Shown here: positions 1 through 6,876 of the stretch, piece by piece | How positions within the stretch are numbered: the stretch's first letter is position 1 | Layout: every line of letters starts with the position of its first letter | From: Odoribacter sp. AF15-53 | GTDB taxonomy: Bacteria > Bacteroidota > Bacteroidia > Bacteroidales > Marinifilaceae | Assembly: GCF_003479425.1 (NCBI RefSeq) | Contig: NZ_QUHC01000017.1 | Coordinates: 1 to 55,865 of the forward strand | Reading direction: 5' to 3' | Length of the DNA: 55,865 nucleotides | Notes under the pieces: generated by a model | Seen by the model: the letters and a program-made list of their open reading frames with translations, nothing else | What the model was told of the DNA's origin: nothing | Databases searched by the model: none | Made by a program: the position numbers and the translations under genes

Positions 1-63
1 ATAATCGCGAAGAATCTGAGAGGAGAGAAATTAAGAGCCTTAGTCTCTGAAAAATTGAAGTGA
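1..63 (+). CDS. TlpA-family thiol-disulfide oxidoreductase, C-terminal fragment (cut by window edge)
   Basis: The first 20 codons read IIAKNLRGEKLRALVSEKLK, followed by TGA at 61-63. The segment IIAKNLRGEKL is identical to the C-terminal tail of the TlpA lipoprotein ending at 22542, and the paralogue ending at 18770 carries the similar tail ILAQGLQREKL. This is therefore the 3' end of a further gene of that group, with the CxxC thioredoxin domain lying outside the window to the left. Only the last helix is visible, so the active site and the N-terminal lipoprotein signal cannot be checked. It suggests that another locus of the same SusC/SusD/TlpA kind may lie just upstream. Confidence 0.75.
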   Translation: MIAKNLRGEKLRALVSEKLK

Positions 64-132
64 TTGAAAAGATATAATAGTAATGGGTTGATTGTGTAAA
101 GGAGAGAGGGTCTAACAAGTCAATTTACATGG

Positions 133-227
133 AACTACCACCCCTTTCCCCTCCTTACACGGGAGGGGAAACCGCTTGGGACTCAGCTTTCCTCCTGTGT
201 AAGGGGGAGGAGCTGGAGGGGGTAGTT
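133..227. repeat. Palindromic REP-like element, copy 1
   Basis: This 95-bp element starts AACTACCACC and ends GGGGGTAGTT, a near-perfect inverted repeat. Inside, the left half folds on itself (CCCTCC TTACACG GGAGGG) and the right half does too (around CCTGTGTAAGG). The halves are also mutually complementary through TTACAC/GTGTAA, so it can form either two small hairpins or one long one. Related copies lie at 1841-2003 and 17488-17577. All three are intergenic. Confidence 0.85.
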
Positions 228-299
228 GTTTTGTAGGAAAAGGACTTGTTATACACCTCCTTTGTTTTATTGATTCGTGGGATTAGTTACTTCTTTTTT

Positions 300-307
300 T
301 ATCTTTG
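300..307 (+). promoter_or_regulatory. -7 box (TATCTTTG) for the fucosidase gene
   Basis: It matches the Bacteroidetes housekeeping -7 consensus TAnnTTTG and lies 23 bp before the first ATG at 331. No clear -33 TTTG was seen. Confidence 0.6.
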
Positions 308-330
308 CATTTGTTGTGTAAAATATTAAA

Positions 331-1737
331 ATGCTAAAGATAATGCGAAAATTACTTCTATGCGTGTTACTCGTGCTTGGGGGAACGTCATTGAAAGCCC
401 AGTACGAGGGAATGGAATATTATTGGGAACAAGACCCGGCGGTAAAGGCGAAATTGGAACAATGGCAGGATTTGAAATTCGGTTTTTTCGTGCATTGGGG
501 CCCGTATAGCCAGAAAGGATATTGCGAGTCTTGGACAATCTGCACGGAGGACGTGGATTGGATTCAAAGGGATTCTACGATCTCTTATGACGAGTATTAC
601 CGGAATTACGTGGATTTGAAAAAGACGTTCAATCCGGAGAAGTTTAGCCCGGAGCTTTGGGCGGATTTGGCAAAAGAGGCGGGAATGAAGTATTTCGTGT
701 TCACGACGAAACATCATGACGGCTTCTGTATGTGGGACACGAAAGAGACTGATTATAAAATTACTTCCCGTGAATGTCCCTATCATATGGCAGCGAAACC
801 GGACGTGTTGAAAGAGCTATACGGTGCATTTCAAAAACGAGATTTTATGATTGGGGCTTATTTCTCGAAACCGGATTGGAATAGTCCTTACTATTGGTCG
901 GAACGTTGGCAGCATGGCGATCGGAACGTGAATTACAAGATCAAGAATCACCCGTGGATGTGGGAAAAGTTTTGTGATTTTGCTTATAACCAGATCGAGG
1001 AACTGATGACCGGGTACGGGAAGGTCGATATTATCTGGCTGGATGGCGGTTGGGTCAGCCCGGATAACCGGGATCAGGATATAAAAATGGATCGGATTGT
1101 TTCCATGGCCCGGAAGCATCAGCCGGGATTGTTGGTCGTGGATCGTTGGATTGGCGGGAAGTACGAGAATTACCGGACCCCGGAACAGAAGATTCCCGAG
1201 AAACCGTGGGACTACCCGTGGGAAACTTGCATGACAATGGCAAATCAATGGTCTTACCTGCCGGGGGATAAATACAAGTCAACCCGTGAATTGGTGCATT
1301 ATCTTGTAGATATTGTCAGCAAAGGTGGTAATTTCTTGTTGAACGTGGGTGTGGATGGCAACGGGGAGATTCCGCCGGAGGGGATCAAACTCATGAAGGA
1401 TATGGGAGCATGGATGAAGATTAATGGAGAGGCTATTTACGAGACTCGTCCGGTTGCCCCGTACAAGGAAGCTAAAATTTGCTACACGAAACATAAAAAT
1501 AACGGGAAAGTGTATGCTGTTTACCTGAATGACGAAAACGAACTTAATCCGCCTTCCTGCGTGATGTTGTATAGTGTTAAGCCAGCTAGGGGAGCGAAGA
1601 TTTCTTTGTTGGGATACAAAGGAAACCTCACGTATAAACGTGTTGGGAATGGTGTGTTAGTTACCCTGCCGACAGCATTCGTGAAAAATCCACCTTGTGA
1701 ACACGCTTGGAGCCTTTGTATAGACAAGGTGGATTGA
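331..1737 (+). CDS. Alpha-L-fucosidase, GH29
   Basis: This is a secreted glycoside hydrolase predicted to release terminal alpha-L-fucose from host or dietary glycans in the periplasm. An N-terminal signal peptide (MRKLLLCVLLVLGGTSLKA, starting at the second Met, 343) precedes the GH29 TIM barrel. Visible family landmarks are HWGPYS near residue 55, TKHHDGFCMWDT near residue 130 and VDIIWLDGGW, in which Asp238 (numbering from 331) sits at the catalytic nucleophile position. The length of 468 aa fits a catalytic domain with a short C-terminal beta domain and no extra binding module. It stands alone: no SusC/SusD gene is next to it, and repeat elements flank it on both sides. The true start may be 343, which gives a more typical signal peptide. 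Confidence 0.93.
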   Translation: MLKIMRKLLLCVLLVLGGTSLKAQYEGMEYYWEQDPAVKAKLEQWQDLKFGFFVHWGPYSQKGYCESWTICTEDVDWIQRDSTISYDEYYRNYVDLKKTFNPEKFSPELWADLAKEAGMKYFVFTTKHHDGFCMWDTKETDYKITSRECPYHMAAKPDVLKELYGAFQKRDFMIGAYFSKPDWNSPYYWSERWQHGDRNVNYKIKNHPWMWEKFCDFAYNQIEELMTGYGKVDIIWLDGGWVSPDNRDQDIKMDRIVSMARKHQPGLLVVDRWIGGKYENYRTPEQKIPEKPWDYPWETCMTMANQWSYLPGDKYKSTRELVHYLVDIVSKGGNFLLNVGVDGNGEIPPEGIKLMKDMGAWMKINGEAIYETRPVAPYKEAKICYTKHKNNGKVYAVYLNDENELNPPSCVMLYSVKPARGAKISLLGYKGNLTYKRVGNGVLVTLPTAFVKNPPCEHAWSLCIDKVD

Positions 1738-1840
1738 TATCATGCTCTTTATTTACATCTTTTTTGCTGGAGGAGTATTAAATATCGTATTCTAGCTCCT
1801 CCTCTGTTTATGAGGGTGCGGGGAAAGTCCTATTTTCTTG

Positions 1841-2003
1841 AACGACCACCCCTAGCACCTCCTTACACAGATGGGAAAACCGCGTGATAATCAGTTTTCC
1901 CCCTGTGTAAGAAATCTCTTCACTCGCAAACTCGTTCCCCGTGTAAGGGATCTCTTCACTCACTAACTCACCCCCTGTGTAAGGGGGGCCGGAGGGGGTA
2001 GTT
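1841..2003. repeat. Palindromic REP-like element, copy 2, with internal duplication
   Basis: It has the same ends and core as the copy at 133-227, but is longer (163 bp) because the GTGTAAG arm is repeated. A unit of about 36 bp (GTGTAAG, then ATCTCTTCACTC, then a variant of AACTC and CCCC) occurs twice in tandem before a final GTGTAAGGGGGG arm. The duplication implies slippage or recombination at the arm. Confidence 0.8.
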
Positions 2004-2036
2004 ATTCCTCTCCAAAAGGATTTTTTCAGTGCCCTA

Positions 2037-2213
2037 GTTTATAAAGGAGGTGACGGCATAGCCGATAGAGGAGTTTTTGGAGGTAGTGATAAGAAACTCC
2101 CTCCCCGCTTCATCGTATTGAGCCCGAAACGGTCTCGAACTAGCTTGCGCTCGACAGACCGTGAACAAACTCTCCATCTGTTCTCGCTTCATCGCTAGTT
2201 TCCCTTTATAAAC
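2037..2213. repeat. 177-bp element with 11-bp terminal inverted repeats
   Basis: The left end GTTTATAAAGG (2037-2047) and right end CCTTTATAAAC (2203-2213) are exact inverse complements. An internal hairpin is formed by ACGGTCT...AGACCGT around 2129-2163. No coding frame is inside. The form is that of a MITE or folded repeat. Only one copy is present in this window, so mobility is not shown. Confidence 0.6.
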
Positions 2214-2244
2214 AGAGGGCGAGTTGAGTCTCTATCGAGGCTGA

Positions 2245-3096
2245 TTATAACTTCTTGATCATTTCAAATTGTTTACCTGTCGGTTCAATGTTTTTTGCTT
2301 TAAGGAAAACGGTGATCGAATCACAGGCAATGTCCGTGTTCACGATTTTTATCGAGGTGTATTTATTGGCTTCGATCATTTTTTGTAACAACAATGACCC
2401 GATTCCTTTGCGACGGTATGGTTTGTCTACCGCTATTTGGGTGACATCCCCGGATGTGGGGTCGAAAACCCCGTAACCGACAAGCCTGCCTTCCGTGAAA
2501 ACGCCTAAACAGATAAAATCTTCGGGCGCTCGGTTTATGGATTCGATGCTGTTCTGCCATGACGGATTGAAATCCCAGAAGCCGGGTATTGAATCATACT
2601 CGTTGATGTTGATAACTCCTAGCGTGTAAGGGAAGTCGGGAGTTTTGACCTCCTTGTTGATTCGTTCCGGTTCCGTCTTGAAATAATAAAATTCACGTGT
2701 TACCTCGAAACCTAGTTTGCTGTAAACGGAGACGGCTCCCGTGTTATGTTGTAATACTTCCAATAAGTATTCTTTAATACCCGCTTCTTTTAAATGGGGA
2801 ATAGAATATTCAAATATTTGTGTGGCTAATCCTTGTCCCCGGTAATCTTTCAGCGTTCCGGTTCCCGTGTCGTAAGCCATGCGGGTACCATTGAAATCAC
2901 CGATCCCATTGCAAGTGAACGAGACGATTTTATCCCCGTCAAATGCCGCGAAAGAAAGTGTCGGATTAAAACCACGCCGTTTTAACATGGTGAGGAGTTC
3001 TGCTTTGTTCAGTTGTAATTCATAATCGGCGAATGCCTGTTCAAATGCCTGGAATAACTTGTCGTGGCTCGTGTTGTCCAAAGATTTGATTTCCAT
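2245..3096 (-). CDS. Tandem GNAT-family N-acetyltransferase
   Basis: The protein carries two acetyl-CoA-binding GNAT folds. The N-terminal half has the motif-A signature DYRGQGLATQIF near residue 88, and the C-terminal half has YRRKGIGSLLLQKM near residue 230, so both halves look capable of binding acetyl-CoA. At 283 aa it is about twice a single GNAT domain. The acceptor substrate cannot be told from sequence. It lies 20 bp after the YfcC-type carrier gene on the same strand, and the pair is probably one transcript driven from the promoter at 4743-4750. That pairing hints at acetylation of an amino acid or peptide handled by the carrier, which is inference only. Confidence 0.85.
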   Translation of the reverse strand: MEIKSLDNTSHDKLFQAFEQAFADYELQLNKAELLTMLKRRGFNPTLSFAAFDGDKIVSFTCNGIGDFNGTRMAYDTGTGTLKDYRGQGLATQIFEYSIPHLKEAGIKEYLLEVLQHNTGAVSVYSKLGFEVTREFYYFKTEPERINKEVKTPDFPYTLGVININEYDSIPGFWDFNPSWQNSIESINRAPEDFICLGVFTEGRLVGYGVFDPTSGDVTQIAVDKPYRRKGIGSLLLQKMIEANKYTSIKIVNTDIACDSITVFLKAKNIEPTGKQFEMIKKL

Positions 3097-3116
3097 ATCT
3101 ATTTTATTACGTTTGT

Positions 3117-4715
3117 TTAAAATCCGTTCAATTGCATCGTGGCCGTGGGGATCAACAGGACGAATCCTAGGATCACGAGAAGTAAGATGAATTTCCAGAA
3201 GAATTTCACCCAGATATCATAAGGAATACGGGCGATTCCGAGAGCCCCGATCAATACTCCCGAAGTCGGGGTAATCATATTCGTGAATCCGTCCCCGAAT
3301 TGGAAAGCCATAACGGTAGCTTGGCGGGACAACCCGATTACATCGGAGAAAGGAGCCATGATCGGCATGGTTAAAGCGGCTTTTGCCGAGCCGGAGGGAA
3401 TAATGATATTAATCAACGTTTGAATCATGTACATGATTCCGAGAGATAGAACCCGTCCGGCTTCACTCATCAGGTTAGCCAGCGAGTGCAGGATGGGGTC
3501 GATGATATGTCCCTCTTGTAGAACGATGATGATACCGCCCGCCAGGCCAACGATTAACGCTGCCGATAGAATGTCCTTTACCCCGGCGATAAACAGCTTC
3601 ACGATATTATCCGCATTTTCTTTTGCCGCGAAGCCGGAGAGTATGCCCATGGCAAGGAACAGGCCGGAGATTTCCGGCAAATACCACCCGTATCCCATAA
3701 CTCCCACGATGAGGAATAATATGGTGAAACCTAATATGGTCAGGATAAAGAAATGATATGATTTCCGTAATGAGAAATAGCCGATGAGGGCGAACAGGAT
3801 TGTCAGGGCTGGTAACACGAATGTTGTCAAGCTGGAATGTTCCCCGATGGATAAGGTCGTGCGGGGGTAATAGAAAGAAAACAACACGAGTCCGGTAAGG
3901 ATGAAGAAGTAAACGATCCAGGAGGACGTGTAACTCTTGTATTCAATTTCTTCGGTATCGGCCATTTTCTCTTTTCGCCAATGGCTATCGAGATTATAAA
4001 CTAAAGAGGCTTTTGGATTCTTTTTCACTTTGGCCGCGTAACGTAATACCCACGCGATCATGATCACGTTTAATATCCCCCAGCAGAAAAGGCGGTATTC
4101 AAACCCGGAGAACAGGGGTAGGTCGGATAGTCCTTGCGCGATACCGATCGTGAACGGGTTCAATATGGCTCCAGCGAACCCGACATGCGCGGCAACGTAG
4201 ACCATGCATACGCCCGTGAGTGAATCGTATCCCATGGATATGGCTAGCGGGACGATAATAATAACAAAAGCCAATGTCTCTTCGCTCATCCCGAAAATGG
4301 CCCCGAAGCTGCTGAATAGCAACATGACCAGCGTGATGATAATATTGTTCACTCCAAGTCGTCGGATGATTCCGACATGTTCCAGTTTTTGCGTGGATCG
4401 CAAGAAAGAGAAGATGCCCACGTCAATCGCCTTGCTGTTGTTCATGATCCAGAAAGCGCCCCCGATGATCAGGATAAAGGCAATAATCCCCGCTTGTTTT
4501 TCGAACCCGTTAAAAAGTGCCGAAAATACTTGCCACGTTTGAGGGCTTTTGGCCACCTCGTGAAATGAATCATTGACGATCACGGTTCTTGACACGCCGT
4601 TGACTTCCACGGTTTCACGGGCGTATTCTCCCCCTGGGATAATCCAGGTGAGGATGGCACAAATGATAATGATTGAAAATACAATGGTATAGGTATGCGG
4701 AACTTTCTTTAGCAT
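3117..4715 (-). CDS. YfcC-family basic amino acid / C4-dicarboxylate-type membrane carrier
   Basis: This is a polytopic inner-membrane protein (532 aa from the chosen start) of the YfcC/ArcD-like group, with many hydrophobic segments. Recognisable parts are LTWIIPGGEY near the N-terminus and the C-terminal IIIPSGSAKAALTMPIM and TPTSGVLIGALGIARI stretches typical of the ion-transporter superfamily. It probably exchanges or imports amino acids or carboxylates; the substrate is not decided by sequence. The frame stays open to 4745, but the -7 box at 4743-4750 overlaps that start, so the Met at 4715 (MLKKVPHTYTIVF) is the credible start. It is followed after 20 bp by the tandem GNAT gene. Confidence 0.85.
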   Translation of the reverse strand: MLKKVPHTYTIVFSIIIICAILTWIIPGGEYARETVEVNGVSRTVIVNDSFHEVAKSPQTWQVFSALFNGFEKQAGIIAFILIIGGAFWIMNNSKAIDVGIFSFLRSTQKLEHVGIIRRLGVNNIIITLVMLLFSSFGAIFGMSEETLAFVIIIVPLAISMGYDSLTGVCMVYVAAHVGFAGAILNPFTIGIAQGLSDLPLFSGFEYRLFCWGILNVIMIAWVLRYAAKVKKNPKASLVYNLDSHWRKEKMADTEEIEYKSYTSSWIVYFFILTGLVLFSFYYPRTTLSIGEHSSLTTFVLPALTILFALIGYFSLRKSYHFFILTILGFTILFLIVGVMGYGWYLPEISGLFLAMGILSGFAAKENADNIVKLFIAGVKDILSAALIVGLAGGIIIVLQEGHIIDPILHSLANLMSEAGRVLSLGIMYMIQTLINIIIPSGSAKAALTMPIMAPFSDVIGLSRQATVMAFQFGDGFTNMITPTSGVLIGALGIARIPYDIWVKFFWKFILLLVILGFVLLIPTATMQLNGF

Positions 4716-4742
4716 GATAGTCTGTATTTTAGATTGAGGGAC

Positions 4743-4750
4743 CAAACTTA
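4743..4750 (-). promoter_or_regulatory. -7 box (TAAGTTTG) for the carrier-GNAT pair
   Basis: On the minus strand it reads TAAGTTTG, matching TAnnTTTG. Transcription would begin near 4736, which rules out the open-frame start at 4745 and supports 4715. Confidence 0.6.
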
Positions 4751-4773
4751 CGAAAAAAAGTGAAGATTTTAAT

Positions 4774-4781
4774 TATTTTTG
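4774..4781 (+). promoter_or_regulatory. -7 box (TATTTTTG) for ttcA
   Basis: It matches TAnnTTTG and lies 22 bp before the ttcA ATG. It is back to back with the minus-strand box at 4743-4750. Confidence 0.6.
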
Positions 4782-4803
4782 TCGGAGTATAATAGATGAA
4801 GGT

Positions 4804-5541
4804 ATGATTACAGAAGAGAAGCAAGACAAGTTGTTTACCCGGGATTTTTTCCGGAAGGTGGGGAAAGCGATACATGATTATAATTTAATTGTCGACGGGG
4901 ATCGAATACTGGTCGGGGTATCCGGGGGAAAGGATTCGTTGGCGTTGTTGGAGGTTTTGGCTATGCGAGCGAAAGATCCCAAGCAAAATTACACGGTGGT
5001 CGCCGCCCATATTGCCGTGGAGGACGTGGCATACGAGGTGGATAGTGGTTATTTACGGGCCTTTTGCGAGCGTTTGGGGGTGGAGTATGTATACCGGACT
5101 ATTCGGGTGGATACATCGGTGAATCCCAAGAAACCCGCTTGTTTTGTTTGCTCTTGGCACAGGCGGAAAATGCTGTTTGATATCGCGAAAGAGTATGATT
5201 GTAAGAAACTGGCCTTGGGACATCACCGGGATGACGCCGTGGAGAGTCTCGTGATGAGCATGATGTTCAACGGGACGATTTGTAGTATGTCTGCCCGGTT
5301 AGAGATGTTCGAGAATACTTTCACGCTAATACGTCCGTTGATTTATCTCTCGAATGACGAGACTTTGCGATATGCTGAAATGCGTCAGTTCAAGAAACAG
5401 AAAAAGCATTGCCCTCACGAGAAAGCGACAAACCGGGATGCGGTGGGTAAAATTATCGACCAGATGACAGCGATAACTCCTCATGCCCGGAGTAATATTT
5501 TTGCGGCGATGCAAAATATCCGGGAAGAGTATTTACCTTGA
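4804..5541 (+). CDS. ttcA: tRNA 2-thiocytidine biosynthesis protein TtcA-type ATPase
   Basis: This is a PP-loop ATPase of the TtcA/TilS superfamily, expected to thiolate cytidine 32 of certain tRNAs in the cytoplasm. The PP-loop SGGKDS is at residues 40-45. Cys113 and Cys116 in CFVCSWHRRK match the TtcA CxxC motif, and Cys203 in KKHCPHEK is placed like the third cluster cysteine, so a bound Fe-S cluster is likely. GHHRDDAVES (from residue 139) is the conserved second nucleotide motif. The length of 245 aa is slightly short of the enterobacterial protein. Such proteins are often mislabelled as tRNA-lysidine synthetase; the CxxC argues for TtcA. Confidence 0.85.
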   Translation: MITEEKQDKLFTRDFFRKVGKAIHDYNLIVDGDRILVGVSGGKDSLALLEVLAMRAKDPKQNYTVVAAHIAVEDVAYEVDSGYLRAFCERLGVEYVYRTIRVDTSVNPKKPACFVCSWHRRKMLFDIAKEYDCKKLALGHHRDDAVESLVMSMMFNGTICSMSARLEMFENTFTLIRPLIYLSNDETLRYAEMRQFKKQKKHCPHEKATNRDAVGKIIDQMTAITPHARSNIFAAMQNIREEYLP

Positions 5542-5718
5542 CGCGAAAGGATGCAATCGTGTTTTTTAGCTTTGCACATGACTCTTCAAACGAAAACATC
5601 TGTTTCGAGAAATGAATAGGATATACTTATATCTCAGGTAAATATGTCTAATCGGATTGTTTGAAAATATTTATTCGGAATATTTCGCCCAAAACTTTTT
5701 TAATTCAAAAAAAGGTCT

Positions 5719-5726
5719 TAAATTTG
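5719..5726 (+). promoter_or_regulatory. -7 box (TAAATTTG), proximal greA promoter
   Basis: It is an exact TAnnTTTG match. The upstream -33 position is T-rich (CTTTTTT) without an exact TTTG. Confidence 0.5.
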
Positions 5727-5776
5727 TCATCAGGAGGTGAGGATTCCAGAGAGTATGGAATTCTTAACTAGATAAA

Positions 5777-5811
5777 GGCACTTATTGGAGGATAAGTGTC
5801 ATTTATTTTTT
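5777..5811 (+). terminator. Intrinsic terminator in the greA leader
   Basis: GGCACTTAT (5777-5785) pairs with ATAAGTGTC (5792-5800), one pair being a G-U, around a 6-nt loop TGGAGG. ATTTATTTTTTT follows. It lies upstream of greA, not after a gene. Confidence 0.7.
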
Positions 5812-5845
5812 TATAAATGAATCAAGTTATTTAATATTATATGTT

Positions 5846-6322
5846 ATGACAAAGAAGGTATCTTATGTAACAAAAGAAGGGCTAAAAAAGTTGCAAGATG
5901 AGCTGGACAATCTGCAGAACGTGGAGCGCCCTAAGATTTCAAAAGCAATAGGTGAAGCCATTGAAAAAGGAGATATCTCCGAGAATGCAGAGTACGATGC
6001 GGCGAAAGATGCTCAGGGTATGCTTGAGGCAAAGATCGCCCAGCTACAAGATACAATTGCCAGTTGCCGGATTATTGACGAGTCTCAGATTGACACGTCA
6101 AAGGTGCAAATTTTGAACAAGGTAACGATCAAGAACACGAAGACGAAGGCTACCATGACTTACACGCTGGTGTCAGAGAGTGAAGCCGATTTCAAAGCGG
6201 GGAAATTGTCGATCACGACTCCTATCGCGAAAGCACTGATTGGCAAGAAGCTTGGGGAGAAGGTGGAAGTACAGGTGCCGGCCGGGATGATGGAGTTCGA
6301 GATTATGGACATTTCTATTTAA
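5846..6322 (+). CDS. greA: Transcription elongation factor GreA
   Basis: GreA reaches into the secondary channel of RNA polymerase and stimulates cleavage of backtracked RNA. The N-terminal coiled coil (residues 1-75) includes GDISENAEYDAAK, in which Asp43 and Glu46 are the tip acidic residues that hold the catalytic Mg2+. The C-terminal FKBP-like domain (about 82-158) ends in the usual region VQVPAGMMEFEIMDI. At 158 aa it is full length. The leader contains a promoter, two hairpins and a terminator-like U-run, so expression is probably controlled by premature termination. The HIT gene starts 105 bp downstream on the same strand. Confidence 0.97.
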   Translation: MTKKVSYVTKEGLKKLQDELDNLQNVERPKISKAIGEAIEKGDISENAEYDAAKDAQGMLEAKIAQLQDTIASCRIIDESQIDTSKVQILNKVTIKNTKTKATMTYTLVSESEADFKAGKLSITTPIAKALIGKKLGEKVEVQVPAGMMEFEIMDISI

Positions 6323-6393
6323 TTAAGAATTTGAAATGGGGAACGACAAGGCCGTTAATCCGAAATCATTAAATCATGGAATAGGCTCCGGTC

Positions 6394-6415
6394 TCGTGCG
6401 GTTGGAATCTAAAAT
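6394..6415 (+). repeat. 22-bp dispersed intergenic block, copy 1
   Basis: It is identical to the inverse complement of 27010-27031. It lies in the greA-HIT gap, ending just before the HIT start. Function unknown. Confidence 0.7.
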
Positions 6416-6427
6416 CTGAAATTAATT

Positions 6428-6820
6428 ATGGCTTCGATTTTCACTAAAATTATAAATGGAGAAATACCTTCTTACAAGGTAGCCGAGGACGAGAACTATT
6501 ATGCGTTCTTGGATATTAGTCCGCTACAAAAAGGACACACATTAGTGGTTCCCAAAAGAGAGGAAGATTATTTGTTTGACTTGACCGATGAGGAGTTGGC
6601 CGGGTTGATGGTGTTTGCTAAAAAAGTGGCCAAGGCGATCAAGAAAAGCATTCCTTGCAAGCGGGTTGGTGTTGCCGTGTTGGGATTGGATGTTCCACAT
6701 GCTCACGTACACTTGGTTCCTTTGGTTGAAGGTAATGATTTGAACTTTAGTAACCCGAAAAAACAATTCCCGAAAGAGGAAATGGAGGCTTGTGCCAAGT
6801 TGATCAATAGCAACTTGTAA
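6428..6820 (+). CDS. HIT-family nucleotide-binding hydrolase
   Basis: This is a cytoplasmic HIT-superfamily protein (130 aa) of the Hint-like branch, which hydrolyses nucleoside phosphoramidates or similar mononucleotide conjugates. The histidine triad is HAHVHLVPL, with His91, His93 and His95. N-terminal landmarks are FTKIINGEIPSYKV and DISPLQKGHTLVVPK, as in HIT proteins of many bacteria. The exact substrate is not known. A clear terminator follows at 6844-6868. The gene may be co-transcribed with greA, since no strong promoter box is seen in the 105-bp gap. Confidence 0.93.
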   Translation: MASIFTKIINGEIPSYKVAEDENYYAFLDISPLQKGHTLVVPKREEDYLFDLTDEELAGLMVFAKKVAKAIKKSIPCKRVGVAVLGLDVPHAHVHLVPLVEGNDLNFSNPKKQFPKEEMEACAKLINSNL

Positions 6821-6843
6821 AAATATTAGACAATTTATCATGA

Positions 6844-6868
6844 GGGACGCGATTACGTCCCTTTTTTT
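6844..6868 (+). terminator. Intrinsic terminator after the HIT gene
   Basis: GGGACG (6844-6849) and CGTCCC (6856-6861) are followed by seven T. The next gene begins only 8 bp after the T-run. Confidence 0.85.
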
Positions 6869-6876
6869 ATCAGGAA

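Larger units (their letters stand above)
64..330. other. Intergenic region with a repeat element and the fucosidase promoter
   Basis: This stretch holds one copy of the palindromic element described separately (133-227) and a TATCTTTG box at 300-307. No open frame of interest was seen. Confidence 0.7.
1738..2244. other. 507-bp gap made mostly of repeat elements
   Basis: The gap contains a short inverted repeat GGAGGAG/CTCCTCC (1769-1802) just after the fucosidase stop, the expanded palindromic element at 1841-2003, and a second unrelated element at 2037-2213. No coding frame was seen. Both flanking genes converge here. Confidence 0.75.
5542..5845 (+). promoter_or_regulatory. greA 5' leader region with promoter and two hairpins
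   Basis: The gap has a TAGCTTTG box at 5567-5574, a second box TAAATTTG at 5719-5726, a hairpin at 5741-5763 (8-bp stem, 7-nt loop) and a terminator-like hairpin at 5777-5811. The proximal box implies a leader of roughly 110 nt before greA. Such an arrangement fits transcription attenuation or release of a short leader RNA. Confidence 0.6.

Noticed and set aside
388..786. 132-codon minus-strand frame within the fucosidase gene, with others at 817-1248
   Set aside because: Shadow frames of a clear GH29 gene.
1738..2244. Considered as a degraded insertion sequence with transposase remains
   Set aside because: No frame in this gap gives transposase-like motifs; only short inverted and tandem repeats are present.
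5579..5620. 13-codon open frame in the greA leader as a leader peptide
   Set aside because: It begins within a few bases of the predicted transcript start, shows no regulatory codon run, and is not in the part containing the terminator.
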